Of a DNA stretch of 55,265 bases, positions 7,150-18,581 are shown piece by piece. Origin of the DNA: Deltaproteobacteria bacterium RIFCSPLOWO2_12_FULL_60_19. GTDB taxonomy: Bacteria > Desulfobacterota > Binatia > UBA9968. How positions within the stretch are numbered: position 1 is the stretch's first letter; every line of letters starts with the position of its first letter. Position numbers and translations under genes: made by a program. The notes under the pieces are model-generated. The model was not told the origin of the DNA, made no database searches, and saw only the letters and a list, made by a program, of their open reading frames with translations. The stretch lies in the NCBI GenBank assembly GCA_001798595.1, contig MGSS01000094.1, forward strand, positions 1 through 55,265, read 5' to 3'.

Positions 7150-7605
7150 TCATGCCGCACTCGAAAGAGAGGTCGATCCCAACCCCTGTTGCCAGGGGCT
7201 CCTCTGGAGATCCGCCAGCGTCGTGTGGGCCAACACATCCACCACCCGACGCTGGATCTCGTGCCAGACCCCGACCATGGCGCACCGGGGCAAGTGATTA
7301 CAATTCATCTCCTGGGCCATGCAAAGATTGACCGCCACCGGCCCCTCCAGCGCTTCGACGATATCCTGAAAGGAAATCTCTCCGGGAGCGCGCGTCAGGG
7401 TATAGCCGCCGTCGGGACCGCGCTTGGACTTAACCAGCCCGCTATGAATCAAATCCTGAATGATCTTTTCCAAAAACTTGCGCGGCACGCCTTGACGCTC
7501 GGCAATCTCCGCCAGGGAGCAGTTGCGCTCGCGGTCCTGCGCCGCCAGATAGATCGCAGCGCGCAGCCCGTAATCCACTCGCCTGGGGATCTGCATCACG
7601 CCCAT
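7150..7605 (-). CDS. Rrf2/IscR-family iron-sulfur transcription regulator
   Basis: A 151-residue protein starting at an ATG with an AGGAGGT site seven bases upstream. The winged helix is clear: IPRRVDYGLRAAIYLA, LAEIAERQGVPRKFLEKIIQ and KRGPDGGYTLTRAP. Residues about 90-106 carry three cysteines (C-x6-C-x5-C in LCMAQEMNCNHLPRC), the place where IscR and RsrR-type proteins hold a 2Fe-2S cluster. It sits inside the iron-sulfur assembly operon, five bases after the desulfurase gene. The operon's promoter carries an IscR type-1-like palindrome (12013-12037), so this protein is the obvious autorepressor sensing cluster status. Confidence 0.85.
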   Translation of the reverse strand: MGVMQIPRRVDYGLRAAIYLAAQDRERNCSLAEIAERQGVPRKFLEKIIQDLIHSGLVKSKRGPDGGYTLTRAPGEISFQDIVEALEGPVAVNLCMAQEMNCNHLPRCAMVGVWHEIQRRVVDVLAHTTLADLQRSPWQQGLGSTSLSSAA

Positions 7606-7610
7606 CGCTT

Positions 7611-8837
7611 TTACCTCCTGGCCCCGATCGAGCCCGCTGCTTGATAAGTCTCGCCTCGGTTCGCCGGCTGCCGCCCGAGCTTGCCGAGGGCTGAAAGACT
7701 TTGCAGCCGCTGAACGACTTTGGGCACGGTCTCGCTCACCCGTCGCACTTCTTCGTCGCTGTTGTAGCGGCTGAGGCTGAACCTGACTGCGCCCTGAAGC
7801 CAATCCGGCTCCACTCCCATCGCGCGCAGCACGTGCGACGGCTCCACCGAGCCGGCGGTGCAGGCCGATCCGGTCGAAGCGCAAATGCCGTCCTGGTCCA
7901 ACAGCACGAGAATCGCTTCGCCCTCAAGATACTTAAAACTCACGTTGAGAGTGTTCGGCAGGCGTTTTGCTCGATGGCCGTTGACGCGACTGTCCGGGAC
8001 GAGCTCGAGCAGCGACCGTTCCAACTCATCCCTCAGCGCGCCGACCCGCTGTTCGTCTTGGCCCATAGTTTTGAGCGCCAACTCAGCGGCCTTGCCCATC
8101 CCGACGATGCCCGCGCTGTTCTCCGTCCCCGCCCTGCGGTTCAACTCCTGATGGCCGCCGATCATAAACGGGCGGAAGGTCAGTCCTCTTCTCGCATAGA
8201 GGGCGCCGATTCCCTTGGGGCCGTGAAATTTATGAGCCGAGATCGTGAGCAGATCAACCGGGCTGTTCTTGAGCGACAGAGAAATTTTTCCCGCCGCCTG
8301 CACCGCATCGACGTGAAACGGGATTCCCTTCGCTTTGACGATCTCGCCGACGGTATCGATCGGAAAGATCGCGCCCGTCTCGTTGTTCGCGTACATGACA
8401 GAAACCAGCGCCGTGTCGTCGGTCAACGACGCCCGAAGCTCGTCCAGATCGAGCATCCCGTCGCCGTCCACGCCCAGCCAGGTTACGCGATATCCCTTCT
8501 TCTCCAGATGCTGGCAGAGGCCTAGCACCGCCGGGTGCTCGACCTGCGTGGTCACGATGTGGCGCTTCTCCGGCCGCGACTCAAGGACGCCGCGAATCGC
8601 CGCGTTATCGCCCTCGGTGCCGCAGCTCGTAAAGATGATCTCGATCGGATCGGCGGCGCCGATGAGCGACGCCACCTGCTCTCTGGCCTCCTGGATCTTC
8701 CGCGCCACCTGGCTGCCGAAGCGGTGGATGCTCGACGGGTTGCCGTATTGCTCCGCGAGATAGGGCTGCATGGCGGCGAGCGCTTCCGGCGCCAGCCGTG
8801 TCGTGGCGTTATTGTCGAAGTAAACCAACGAGTCCAT
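7611..8837 (-). CDS. Cysteine desulfurase (NifS/IscS-like), second copy in the operon
   Basis: A 408-residue PLP enzyme that takes sulfur from cysteine as a persulfide. It begins VYFDNNATTRLAPEA and has the PLP lysine in TISAHKFHGPKG (about residue 202) and the mobile catalytic cysteine in STGSACTAGSVEPSH (about residue 325), the class I pattern. It lies between sufB and the Rrf2 gene. Its core parallels the IscS-like gene at the start of the same operon, though the two differ widely in sequence; two desulfurases in one operon is unusual. The C-terminal tail (GRQPANRGETYQAAG) is extra and disordered-looking. Confidence 0.88.
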   Translation of the reverse strand: MDSLVYFDNNATTRLAPEALAAMQPYLAEQYGNPSSIHRFGSQVARKIQEAREQVASLIGAADPIEIIFTSCGTEGDNAAIRGVLESRPEKRHIVTTQVEHPAVLGLCQHLEKKGYRVTWLGVDGDGMLDLDELRASLTDDTALVSVMYANNETGAIFPIDTVGEIVKAKGIPFHVDAVQAAGKISLSLKNSPVDLLTISAHKFHGPKGIGALYARRGLTFRPFMIGGHQELNRRAGTENSAGIVGMGKAAELALKTMGQDEQRVGALRDELERSLLELVPDSRVNGHRAKRLPNTLNVSFKYLEGEAILVLLDQDGICASTGSACTAGSVEPSHVLRAMGVEPDWLQGAVRFSLSRYNSDEEVRRVSETVPKVVQRLQSLSALGKLGRQPANRGETYQAAGSIGARR

Positions 8838-8915
8838 CCTATCTTCTCATCGACCTGAACGGCTCAAACGATCTAAACCGGTTAGACACCTAAAACGTTC
8901 CAATGGTTCCAACCC

Positions 8916-10376
<1,461 letters not shown>

Positions 10377-10428
10377 CGACTACCCTTTCTTCCTTTTGCG
10401 CCCGTCCGTTCCCTGCTCCAACTCTCCC

Positions 10429-10749
10429 CTAGACCGTAAACGATGTGCCGCAGCCGCAAGCGTGCTTCACGTTCGGATTTTGGAAGACAAATGCCGACTG
10501 GAGCAGCTCTTCTTTGTAATCCAGCTCGGTGCCGTTCAGGTAGAGCAGACTCTTCATATCGACCAAAACCCTCGCGCCGTCGCGCTCGATAACCTTGTCC
10601 CCAGGCCGCTGGGTATCCAAATCCATCTTATATTGGAGGCCGGAACAGCCTCCTCCCACGACCTTAAGCCGCAACCCTTGGCCCTCTTTGTTTTCAACCG
10701 CCATGAGCTGTTTAATTTTCGCCGCGGCTCTTTCAGTAATGCTCACCAT
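10429..10749 (-). CDS. A-type Fe-S carrier protein (IscA/ErpA/SufA-like)
   Basis: A 106-residue HesB/IscA-family protein with the three conserved cysteines: one in GGGCSGLQYKM and two in the C-terminal KHACGCGTSF. These proteins receive nascent clusters from scaffolds and pass them to apo-enzymes. The ATG has a GGAGGT ribosome binding site. It lies 28 bases after the IscS-like gene and 52 bases before sufB, clearly cotranscribed. Which A-type subgroup it belongs to cannot be fixed by eye. Confidence 0.9.
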   Translation of the reverse strand: MVSITERAAAKIKQLMAVENKEGQGLRLKVVGGGCSGLQYKMDLDTQRPGDKVIERDGARVLVDMKSLLYLNGTELDYKEELLQSAFVFQNPNVKHACGCGTSFTV

Positions 10750-10777
10750 TTTCGAAACCTCCGTTACTCTTCGAGAG

Positions 10778-12007
10778 CTAAGAAATGTGCTCCGCTTTGA
10801 GCGCCCTCTCGGCGCCTTGACGCCCCTCTCTTCGTCGCGCTTCGTAAAGCGGCGAGAGAGAGCGCAGCCGTGTAATCTCCTGGACCAATCGATCCACGAC
10901 GTAATCTATCTCCTCCGCGCCGTTGAATCGCCCGAGACCGAAGCGAATCGAGGAGTGAACCAGATTGTCCTCCATCCCAAGGGCTCGGAGCACGTGCGAC
11001 GGCTCAAGGCTCGCGGAAGTGCAGGCCGAGCCGGAGGAGAGCGCAATGTCTTTGAGCGCCATGAGCAGCGACTCTCCTTCAACATAGGCGAAGCTTATGT
11101 TCAGGTTGCCGGGGAGACGCTCGGTCGGATGGCCGTTCACAGAGACCTCATCGAGGCGGCTCAAGAGGCCGTCCTTCAGTCTCTCCCTTAACTCGGCCAT
11201 GCGCTGGGCCTCGCCGGACATCTCCCGGCACGCGATCTCGCACGCCTTGCCGAAGCCGACAATCCCCGGCACATTCAGCGTGCCGGAGCGTAGCCCCCGC
11301 TCGTGGCCGCCGCCGTCGATCATCGGACTCAGTCGGACTTTCGGATTCTTCGCCCGAACGTAGAGCGCGCCGATCCCTTTGGGACCGTACATTTTGTGCG
11401 CCGAGATCGAGAGCAGATCGATCCCCATTTCCTCCACGTCTATCGGAATTTTTCCCACCGCTTGCGCGGCGTCGCAGTGGAAGAGGACGCCTCTCGCCTT
11501 CGTCTCCCGGCCGATCTCTTTGAGCGGGTGGATCGTGCCGATCTCATTGTTGGCCGCCATGAGCGTGATGAGAACCGTCTGCTTCGTGATCGCCTCGCGC
11601 AAACGGTCAAGATCGAGCGAGCCGTAACGGTTCACGCGGAGATAAGTGACGGCGCAGCCGCTGCGGGCGAGCGCCTTACAGGTATCGAGCACGGCGCGAT
11701 GCTCGGTCACGCAGGTGACGATGTGGTTGCCCTTTTCCTTGTATGATTCGACGACGCCCTTGATCGCCAGATTGTCGGATTCGGTGGCCCCGCTGGTGAA
11801 CACGATCTCTTTCGGCGAGGCGGCATGAATCAGCCGGGCGACCTGTTCACGCGCCTCATCGACCGCCGCTTCAGCCTCCCAGCCGAAGCAGTGATTCCGG
11901 CTCGCCGCGTTGCCAAATTTATCGGTCAAATAGGGCAGCATCGCCTCCAGCGCCCTGGGATCAAGCGGCGTACTTGCGTGGTTGTCTAAGTAAACTGGTG
12001 TCTTCAT
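10778..12007 (-). CDS. iscS: Cysteine desulfurase IscS-like, first gene of the iron-sulfur operon
   Basis: A 409-residue class I desulfurase: [19 protein letters not shown] at the start, the PLP lysine in [12 protein letters not shown] (about residue 202), and the catalytic cysteine loop [15 protein letters not shown] (about residue 328). It supplies persulfide sulfur for cluster building. It is the first gene behind the promoter and IscR-like operator at 12013-12067, with only about 25-30 bases of leader and no clear ribosome binding site. Its C-terminal tail is basic ([19 protein letters not shown]). The symbol follows family resemblance; the operon mixes ISC and SUF parts. Confidence 0.88.
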   Translation of the reverse strand: MKTPVYLDNHASTPLDPRALEAMLPYLTDKFGNAASRNHCFGWEAEAAVDEAREQVARLIHAASPKEIVFTSGATESDNLAIKGVVESYKEKGNHIVTCVTEHRAVLDTCKALARSGCAVTYLRVNRYGSLDLDRLREAITKQTVLITLMAANNEIGTIHPLKEIGRETKARGVLFHCDAAQAVGKIPIDVEEMGIDLLSISAHKMYGPKGIGALYVRAKNPKVRLSPMIDGGGHERGLRSGTLNVPGIVGFGKACEIACREMSGEAQRMAELRERLKDGLLSRLDEVSVNGHPTERLPGNLNISFAYVEGESLLMALKDIALSSGSACTSASLEPSHVLRALGMEDNLVHSSIRFGLGRFNGAEEIDYVVDRLVQEITRLRSLSPLYEARRREGRQGAERALKAEHIS

Positions 12008-12012
12008 GTCAT

Positions 12013-12037
12013 AATTCGGACTGTTTCAGTCTGGTAT
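12013..12037 (-). promoter_or_regulatory. IscR type-1-like operator
   Basis: The minus strand carries ATACCAGACTGAAACAGTCC, continuing GAATT. The known IscR type-1 consensus is ATASYYGACTRWWWYAGTC followed by RRSTAT: the central GACT-RWWWY-AGTC block matches fully (12019-12031) and the ATAC left flank matches, while the right flank is weak. It overlaps the expected transcription start of the iscS-sufB operon, which encodes its own Rrf2 protein, so repression by the cluster-loaded regulator is the natural reading. Confidence 0.65.
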
Positions 12038-12040
12038 AAA

Positions 12041-12067
12041 ATTATCCAAACCACCTTCCTATGTCAA
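12041..12067 (-). promoter_or_regulatory. Promoter of the iron-sulfur operon
   Basis: Minus strand: perfect -35 TTGACA (12067-12062), then GATAAT (12046-12041, 5 of 6 to TATAAT) after 15 bases, or TAATTT (12044-12039) after 17 bases. The slightly off spacing or poor -10 fits a regulated promoter. The operator lies immediately downstream. Confidence 0.55.
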
Positions 12068-12166
12068 GGCGAGATGCCTACGGTGGAATGTAGCCACTGC
12101 GGGGACGACTTTACAGGGGGCGACAGCGTAAAAAGTATGATAGAAAACCCTCGCGGAATGCCAGGT

Positions 12167-14707
12167 TTAGGTTTTCCTGTTAACCAAAATCTCCTTTAAA
12201 TACAGCCCTGTAAGCGACCTATCCACCCCTGCGATATCCTCAGGGGTGCCACAGGCAACCACCTCGCCGCCGTTTATGCCCCCATCCGGGCCTAGATCTA
12301 GGACGTAGTCCGCCGACTTGATGACCTCCTGGTTGTGCTCGATGACGATGAGAGTATTGCCGGCCTCCGTTAGACGGTCGAGAACCTCCAGGAGTTTACG
12401 CACATCGTCGAAATGCAGCCCGGTGGTAGGCTCATCGAGGATGTAGAGAGTCCGGCCGGTGGAGCGCTTGCTCAACTCCTCAGCGAGCTTGATGCGCTGC
12501 GCCTCGCCGCCGGACAGCGTCGTCGCCGGCTGGCCCAGGCGAACATAACCCATGCCGACATCTCGGAGCGTCTCGAGCTTGCGGCGGGCGGCGGGAAAGT
12601 TCGCCAAAAATTCCAGTGCCTCATTGACGGTGAGATCGAGAACATCGGCGATGCTCCTGCCTTTGTACATCACCTCCAGCGTCTCGCGGTTGTAACGGCG
12701 GCCGTGGCAGACCTCGCAGGTTACAAAAACGTCCGGCAAAAAGTGCATTTCGATCCGCGTGATCCCGTCTCCGGCGCAGGCTTCGCAACGCCCTCCCCTG
12801 GCGTTGAACGAAAATCTGCCCGCTTTGAAGCCGCGCACCCGCGCCTCCGGAAGCTGGGCGAACAGGTCGCGAATGGGGTCGAACAGCCCCGTGTAGGTCG
12901 CCGGGTTGGAACGGGGCGTGCGTCCGATCGGGCTTTGATCGACGCTGATCACGTTGTCGAAAAAGTCCCATCCGGCAAGCTCGTCGAACAGTCCGGGATT
13001 TGCTTTCGAGCCGAGGAGCCGTTGCGCCATCGCCCAGTAGAGCGTGTCGACCACCAGCGTGCTCTTGCCGGAGCCGGAAACGCCGGTCACGCAGCTCATC
13101 GCACCCACGGGAAAGCTCACGGTAATATTTTTCAAATTGTGTTGCCTGGCCCCCTTGAGGGTAAGCGCCTCTCCGCTGCCTCTGCGGCGGTGAGCGGGAA
13201 CCGGGATTCGCAATCGACCTGAGAGATAACCGCCGGTTTGCGAATTCTCATTCGCCATGATCTCGTCGGGCGTTCCGCAGGCGATCACCTCGCCGCCGTT
13301 GACACCCGCCCCGGGACCCAGATCCACGACGTAATCCGCCGCGAGGATCGTTTCTCGGTCGTGTTCGAGCACGAGCACCGTGTTGCCCAGCTCTTGCAGT
13401 CGCCGCAGCAGCGCCAGCAGACGGCCGTTGTCTCTCTGATGGAGCCCGACGCTCGGCTCGTCGAGAATATAGAGGACGCCGACAAGACCCGCGCCGATCT
13501 GCGTCGCCAGATGGACTCGATGCGTCTCGCCGCCGGAAAGGGTCGCGGCGGGCCGGTCGAGCGTCAGATAACTCAGGCCGATCTCGCTCAAGCAGCCGAG
13601 CCGGCGGGCGATATCTCTCAGAATCGTTCCGGCAACCGCCCGGTCGCTTTCGGGAAATTTTAAGCCCAGCAAAAACTCGCGGGCCTCGTCGATCGGAGCC
13701 TTAGCGACATCGGCGATATTTTTGCCGCCGACTTTTACGTGCAGGCTCTCTTTCCTCAGCCGCGCGCCCTCGCACTCCCGGCACGGAGGGCCGTCGGACG
13801 AAATCTCCGGCGCGTCGGATTTCCCGCTACTGACGGCGCGGCGGCCGAGCCCGCCGCAGGCGGGACAGGCCCCCTGCGGGCTGTTGAAAGAGAAAAAACT
13901 GGGCGCGATTTCCGGATAGGAGATGCCGCAGCGCGCGCAAACGGCTTTTTGAGTAAAGATCAGCTCCTCGGTTTGCCCCGAGCCGCCGCCGGGAAGAACG
14001 TCAACCTTGATGACCTCTTTGCCGTAGCGCGAGGCGACTTCGAGAGAGTCCGCCAGGCGCTTCTCGATGCCCCCTCTCATCGCCAGGCGATCGACGACGA
14101 GATCAACCCTCCGCGCCGCGGGTCTCTTGAGCGCCGAAGCCTCGGCCAGCTCGTAAAGCTTGCCGTCGACCTGCACGCGGGCGAAGCCGGCGCGCGCCAG
14201 CGCGTCAAGCTCGCGCTGGTACGGCTTCCTGTCCGCCACGCCGATCGGCGCCAGGATGTGCAGTTGCGTTTGCGGCGGAAAAGCGCGCAGGCGATCGACG
14301 ATCTGCTGGATGGTTTGGGCGGAGATCTCGTTGCCGCACTGCCAGCAATGGGGCTTGCCCACTCGGGCGAAGAGCAGCCTCAGGTAATCGTATATTTCCG
14401 TGATGGTCCCGACCGTAGAGCGGGGATTCTGGATTGCCCCGCGCTGCTCGATGGCGACGGCGGGAGAGAGGCCGTCGATCGAGTCCACGTCGGGCCGCTC
14501 CATCTGGCGCAGAAACTGCCGGGCGTCGGCGGACAGCGACTCGACGTAGCGCCGCTGCCCTTCGGCATAGAGCGTGTCGAACGCCAGCGAGGACTTGCCG
14601 GAGCCGGAAACTCCCGTGATGACGACAAGTCGATCGCGCGGAATCTCGAGATCGATGTTTTTTAAGTTATGCTGCCGCGCGCCTTTGATGACGATCTTGC
14701 CCGGCAT
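12167..14707 (-). CDS. uvrA: Excinuclease ABC subunit A with a missing insertion domain
   Basis: An 846-residue UvrA, about 95 residues shorter than usual. Both ABC ATPase units are intact: GVSGSGKSS near residue 35 and again near 544, signatures [12 protein letters not shown] and [14 protein letters not shown], and two ILDEP Walker B strands. The UvrB-binding region (about 117-250) is present, so this is not the UvrA2 class that lacks it. The shortening is between the cysteine pairs CPACGGLG and CRECEGARL: only about 20 residues remain where E. coli UvrA has roughly 125. That removes the DNA-contacting insertion domain. The second zinc module ([16 protein letters not shown]) is intact. The protein would find bulky lesions in nucleotide excision repair. 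Confidence 0.92.
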   Translation of the reverse strand: MPGKIVIKGARQHNLKNIDLEIPRDRLVVITGVSGSGKSSLAFDTLYAEGQRRYVESLSADARQFLRQMERPDVDSIDGLSPAVAIEQRGAIQNPRSTVGTITEIYDYLRLLFARVGKPHCWQCGNEISAQTIQQIVDRLRAFPPQTQLHILAPIGVADRKPYQRELDALARAGFARVQVDGKLYELAEASALKRPAARRVDLVVDRLAMRGGIEKRLADSLEVASRYGKEVIKVDVLPGGGSGQTEELIFTQKAVCARCGISYPEIAPSFFSFNSPQGACPACGGLGRRAVSSGKSDAPEISSDGPPCRECEGARLRKESLHVKVGGKNIADVAKAPIDEAREFLLGLKFPESDRAVAGTILRDIARRLGCLSEIGLSYLTLDRPAATLSGGETHRVHLATQIGAGLVGVLYILDEPSVGLHQRDNGRLLALLRRLQELGNTVLVLEHDRETILAADYVVDLGPGAGVNGGEVIACGTPDEIMANENSQTGGYLSGRLRIPVPAHRRRGSGEALTLKGARQHNLKNITVSFPVGAMSCVTGVSGSGKSTLVVDTLYWAMAQRLLGSKANPGLFDELAGWDFFDNVISVDQSPIGRTPRSNPATYTGLFDPIRDLFAQLPEARVRGFKAGRFSFNARGGRCEACAGDGITRIEMHFLPDVFVTCEVCHGRRYNRETLEVMYKGRSIADVLDLTVNEALEFLANFPAARRKLETLRDVGMGYVRLGQPATTLSGGEAQRIKLAEELSKRSTGRTLYILDEPTTGLHFDDVRKLLEVLDRLTEAGNTLIVIEHNQEVIKSADYVLDLGPDGGINGGEVVACGTPEDIAGVDRSLTGLYLKEILVNRKT

Positions 14708-14714
14708 CCCATTC

Positions 14715-16070
14715 CTAAAGGCCCTGGAGCTCTTTCAGCTTCGTCTCGATGATCTGCCGATATTCCCGAAGCTTCTCGTCGCTCGTGGCTTCGAAGCGGA
14801 GGACTAATGCCGGCTGGGTATTGGAAGCTCGAATCAAACCCCAACCTTCGGGGAATTGAACGCGCACTCCGTCGACGTCGATAATGGGATAGTGGCGACG
14901 GAAAAATTCCTTGGCTTGCTCCGCAATCTCAAACTTCCGCTCGTCGGGACAATCGACGCGGATCTCCGGCGTCGAGAAGCTCTTCGGCAGATCGGCCATG
15001 AGCGCGGAAAGCGGCTTCCCCATTCGCGCCACAAGCTCTATCAGGCGCAAAGAGGCGTAGATCGCATCGTCGTAGCCGAAATAACGGTCGGCGAAAAACA
15101 TGTGGCCGCTCATCTCGCCGGCCAGCAGCGCGCGCGTCTCCTTCATCTTCGCCTTGATCAGGGAATGGCCGGCCTTCCACATGACCGGCACGCCGCCCTG
15201 CCGCGCGATGTCGTCGAACAGCCGCTGCGAGCATTTCACCTCGGAGATCACCACCGCTCCGGGATGGCTTTTTAAAACGTCCCGCGCGAAAAGAATCAGC
15301 AGCTCATCCCCCCAGAGGATTGTGCCTTTTTCATCTACCACTCCGATACGGTCGGCGTCCCCGTCGTAGGCGATCCCGACGTCGGCCCGCTCTTGTCTAA
15401 CTTTGCGGATGAGCCATTCGAGATTTTCAGGAACTGTAGGGTCGGGATGATGCAGCGGGAAAGAGCCGTCCGGGATACAGGCGATCTCCCACACCTCACA
15501 CCCGAGCCGCCGGAAGATCGGCGGCGCAACCGGTCCCCCGACGCCGTTGCCCGCGTCGATCACGACTTTGAGCGGGCGCGACAGAGACGGAATATTGCCG
15601 AGCAGGTGCTCTTGATAGGGAGGAATGATGGCATAGCTCTCGCGTTTTCCGCCGCCGCTTTTCCTGAAATCCCCTTGCTCCATCCGCGTTCTGAGGTCCT
15701 GGATCTGTGCGCCGTAAAGCGTCTCTTTGCCGAGGCAGACTTTGAAGCCGTTGTATTCCGACGGATTGTGACTCGCCGTCACCTGCATCCCGCCGTCGAG
15801 ATCGAGGTGAAAGAGCGAGAAATAGAGCAGCGGCGTCGGGCAGACCCCGATGTCGTAGACGTGCAGCCCGGTGGAGAGCATGCCGTCGATCGCCGCCTTG
15901 CCGTAGGGATCGGAGCTGGCCCGGCAGTCGCGCCCCACGGCGACGCGCTTGCCGCCTCGCTCGCACACGAGCCCGCCGACCACTTCGCCGAGACGGCGGG
16001 CGAAGCCGGCATCGAAATCCTTTTCCGCCAGCCCGCGGATGTCGTACTCCCTAAAAATCGCCGGATTCAT
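14715..16070 (-). CDS. Phosphomannomutase/phosphoglucomutase (alpha-D-phosphohexomutase)
   Basis: A 451-residue phosphohexomutase that interconverts hexose 1- and 6-phosphates for sugar-nucleotide and cell-surface glycan synthesis. It starts [19 protein letters not shown] and contains [12 protein letters not shown], the phosphoserine loop [13 protein letters not shown], the metal loop [14 protein letters not shown] and the sugar-binding GEMSGHMFF. The ATG at 16070 has a GGAGGG site and overlaps the end of pdxA by four bases (ATGA), so the two are cotranslated. It is of the AlgC/ManB type; sugar preference cannot be read off by eye. It ends eight bases before uvrA begins. Confidence 0.9.
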   Translation of the reverse strand: MNPAIFREYDIRGLAEKDFDAGFARRLGEVVGGLVCERGGKRVAVGRDCRASSDPYGKAAIDGMLSTGLHVYDIGVCPTPLLYFSLFHLDLDGGMQVTASHNPSEYNGFKVCLGKETLYGAQIQDLRTRMEQGDFRKSGGGKRESYAIIPPYQEHLLGNIPSLSRPLKVVIDAGNGVGGPVAPPIFRRLGCEVWEIACIPDGSFPLHHPDPTVPENLEWLIRKVRQERADVGIAYDGDADRIGVVDEKGTILWGDELLILFARDVLKSHPGAVVISEVKCSQRLFDDIARQGGVPVMWKAGHSLIKAKMKETRALLAGEMSGHMFFADRYFGYDDAIYASLRLIELVARMGKPLSALMADLPKSFSTPEIRVDCPDERKFEIAEQAKEFFRRHYPIIDVDGVRVQFPEGWGLIRASNTQPALVLRFEATSDEKLREYRQIIETKLKELQGL

Positions 16071-17080
16071 GACGCCCTCCTCCGCGCGCCGCGGCCCGCC
16101 AGGCGGGCCGCGAGCAGGATCGCCTCTCGCATACTGGTGGCGTCCGCTTTGCCCTTGCCGGCGATGTCGTAGGCGGTGCCGTGATCGACGGAAGTTCTGA
16201 CGAACGGGAGACCGAGGGTCAGAGCGACCCCGCCGATGAAATGGAGCAGCTTGAGCGGGATCAGACCCTGGTCGTGATACATGCAGACGACCGCGTCGTA
16301 GTCGCCTTGAGCGGCCTGATAAAAAAGACTGTCGGCCGGAAAGGGGCCCGTCACGGCGATGCCCCGCCTTCGCGCCTCCCGCACGGCCGGCAGGATAATT
16401 TGTTTCTCCTCGTGCCCGAAGATCTCCTCCTCGCCGGCGTGCGGATTGAGCGCCGCGACGGCCAGCCGGGGTCTTGAGAGTCCGAAGCGATCGCGCAATG
16501 CGCGATCGGCTAATTCGATCGTCACACGGATTTTTTTCGTCGTAAGCTCCCGGGAGACGCGCATGAGCGGGAGATGCACCGTGACGAGCACCACCTTCAG
16601 CCGATTGCCGAGTAGCATCATCCGGCACTCGCGCGTGCCGCTGAGTTCGGCCAGCAGCTCCGTGTGGCCCGGGTAGCGATAGCCGGCGAGTTGGAGAACC
16701 TTTTTATTGAGCGGCGCAGTAGCGATCGCGTCAACGGCGCCGGCCATCGCCAGCTTCGCCGCCTCGCTGACGTAACGATAGACGGCTTCGCCGCACGCCC
16801 GCGACGGACGCCCCGGCCGCCACTCGGTCGCAGTGAGAGCAGAAAGAGAGTGGACCAAAACACTCCCGCTCCTCCCGTCGATCGCCTCGCCTCTCCGCCA
16901 CGGCGCCAATTTGACGCGGGAGCGGCTGTCTCTCAGTTGGCGCCGGAGGACCCCCCAGTCGCCCAGCACGAGGGGAAAACAGGCTCTTTTGACGGCCGGG
17001 TGAGAAAGCGCTTTGACAACCACCTCCGGCCCCACTCCGGCCGGATCCCCCATGGTCACAGCCAGGATAGGTTTAGCCAT
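16067..17080 (-). CDS. pdxA: 4-hydroxythreonine-4-phosphate dehydrogenase
   Basis: A 337-residue enzyme of the DXP-dependent vitamin B6 pathway. It opens AVTMGDPAGVGPEVVVKAL and has the metal-binding YPGHTELLAELSG, the substrate region LNPHAGEEEIFGHEE, and YDAVVCMYHDQGLIPLKLLH, then FVRTSVDHGTAYDIAGKGKA, all hallmarks of PdxA. It follows surA by 64 bases on the same strand, repeating the surA-pdxA order known from Enterobacteria, and overlaps the phosphomutase gene by four bases. The last residues are basic ([13 protein letters not shown]), a slight extension. Confidence 0.94.
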   Translation of the reverse strand: MAKPILAVTMGDPAGVGPEVVVKALSHPAVKRACFPLVLGDWGVLRRQLRDSRSRVKLAPWRRGEAIDGRSGSVLVHSLSALTATEWRPGRPSRACGEAVYRYVSEAAKLAMAGAVDAIATAPLNKKVLQLAGYRYPGHTELLAELSGTRECRMMLLGNRLKVVLVTVHLPLMRVSRELTTKKIRVTIELADRALRDRFGLSRPRLAVAALNPHAGEEEIFGHEEKQIILPAVREARRRGIAVTGPFPADSLFYQAAQGDYDAVVCMYHDQGLIPLKLLHFIGGVALTLGLPFVRTSVDHGTAYDIAGKGKADATSMREAILLAARLAGRGARRRAS

Positions 17081-17144
17081 TTTGCGCCCTGGTGTTGCCG
17101 CGGGTGATCGCCCCGGAATAAAGATCCGTAGAGGAGAAGCGGTC

Positions 17145-18470
17145 TCACTTCCCTTTGGAGAAAGGGTTTATGGATTGCCAGATCGAAGAGAATAAGCCGC
17201 CCGAGTCTTGCGACTTATCCGAGCTCTTCAGTTCAGCGGCCCCAACCGGATCTTCGGGAACATCGTCCGCGGAATCCGTCTTGAAGAGAGGGGTGCCGAG
17301 AAAGCTGATCACGCTCTGGTCGGTCTCCCGGCTGGGCTTGCCTTCTTCCTCTTCCTCGATTGGAGTCTCCTTAAAGATATAGGAAAAGGGATTGAGATAA
17401 CTCAGGAGACCGGACCGCTCGTTCCGAGCGCCCCTCGAACTCGACGCAGCCAGAGTACTCATCGTGCTGTCTTTCTTATCCTGGGCGCGGAACACGACGC
17501 CCGGCAACTTGACGTCGACTCGATGTTTTCTCCTCAAGTCCCCTTTAAGCCACTGCTGGAACCGCTCTTCCAGCGCTTTTTCGTAAAGCTCTTCTCGGAC
17601 TTTGGCCCGGACGTCCGAAAGCGGCAACTGGCGTCCCCCTTCCCGGTTTTCCAATTTGATCAAATGAACGCCCAAACTGGTGCGCACGGGCTGGCCCACC
17701 TCGCCGATGGAGAGTTTATAGAAGGCAAGGTCCTCTATCTCTTTAAGAAGCGTGCCCCGCGTGACCCAGCCGATATCTCCGCCTTCGCTGCCGCCGGCGC
17801 CTTCGGTGAACTCTTGGGCGAGCGTGGCAAAGTCCTCGCCGGACGTCGCCCGCTTGCGAATCTCCGCCGCTTTAGCCGCTGCGGCTTTCACCTGCTGCGC
17901 AGTGGCCTTGTCGGGCAGTGAAACAAGAATGTGACGCAACCGCACTCTCTGCTCGCTCAGGTATCTCTTCTGGTTCAGCGTGTAGTAACGCTCCACGTCC
18001 TCCGAGGTGATATTGACCCGCTTGCGAACCTGGCGGTTGATGATCTCGGCCTTCTCGATCTCGCCGCGGATGGACACGCGATACTTCTCCATCGTCGTCC
18101 CTTCCCGCTTCAAGGCCTCCAGCAGGTCCGCATCCCGGAGTTGATTTTTCTCTTTGATCTGAGCAATGTATTGATCGACTTCGTCCTCGCCGACTTTAAT
18201 GCCGCCCTGCTTAATCTCGGCCGCCAGGAGCTTGTCCGTAATAAACTGCTCCAGCACCTCCTGGTCTTCCTTTTCCAAACGGTTCAGATCGCCGGCCGGA
18301 AACTGCCGCCCGATCTGGGCGCCGGCATAATCCTTCAAGTTGGAGAGAGTGTACGGCTCGCCGTCGAGCACTACCAGGATTTGGTCCACCATGCCCGCGC
18401 CGGCGACGGCGGAGCAGAGAGCGACGAACAACGCGATCGAAATGAGGCGAGAAAGCCTTTGCGTCAACAT
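17145..18470 (-). CDS. surA: SurA-like periplasmic peptidyl-prolyl isomerase/chaperone
   Basis: A 441-residue exported protein: signal peptide at residues 1-25 (LISIALFVALCSAVAGAG), a SurA_N-like helical region with EKEDQEVLEQFITDKLLAAE, and one parvulin domain (about 175-280: VRLRHILVSLP, GGDIGWVTRGTL, LGVHLIKLEN). SurA escorts unfolded outer-membrane proteins. Only one parvulin domain is evident, against two in E. coli. The C-terminal 110 residues form an extra charged tail (PIEEEEEGKPSRETDQ). The surA-pdxA order supports the assignment. Confidence 0.85.
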   Translation of the reverse strand: MLTQRLSRLISIALFVALCSAVAGAGMVDQILVVLDGEPYTLSNLKDYAGAQIGRQFPAGDLNRLEKEDQEVLEQFITDKLLAAEIKQGGIKVGEDEVDQYIAQIKEKNQLRDADLLEALKREGTTMEKYRVSIRGEIEKAEIINRQVRKRVNITSEDVERYYTLNQKRYLSEQRVRLRHILVSLPDKATAQQVKAAAAKAAEIRKRATSGEDFATLAQEFTEGAGGSEGGDIGWVTRGTLLKEIEDLAFYKLSIGEVGQPVRTSLGVHLIKLENREGGRQLPLSDVRAKVREELYEKALEERFQQWLKGDLRRKHRVDVKLPGVVFRAQDKKDSTMSTLAASSSRGARNERSGLLSYLNPFSYIFKETPIEEEEEGKPSRETDQSVISFLGTPLFKTDSADDVPEDPVGAAELKSSDKSQDSGGLFSSIWQSINPFSKGK

Positions 18471-18581
18471 AAAACGACCGATGGTTTTGCCCGGCGGAAT
18501 CTACGAAGCTCGCTATCGCACGGCCTGCCCAAAGGTAAAAGCCACGGCACAAACGACAACAGCGTGATTTCCCGGCCGCTC

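Noticed and set aside
13739-14665. Plus-strand frame of 308 codons inside uvrA
   Set aside because: Shadow of the well-supported uvrA gene; Arg/Ala/Gln-rich composition without motifs.
12167-14707. UvrA2-type (UvrB-binding-deficient) paralog
   Set aside because: The region after the first ATPase half that binds UvrB ([11 protein letters not shown] to about residue 250) is present; the missing part is the insertion domain instead.
16071-16628. N-terminal extension of the phosphomutase frame
   Set aside because: The extension is antisense-like Arg/Gly-rich sequence overlapping pdxA; the real start at 16070 has a good ribosome binding site and the family's first motif.
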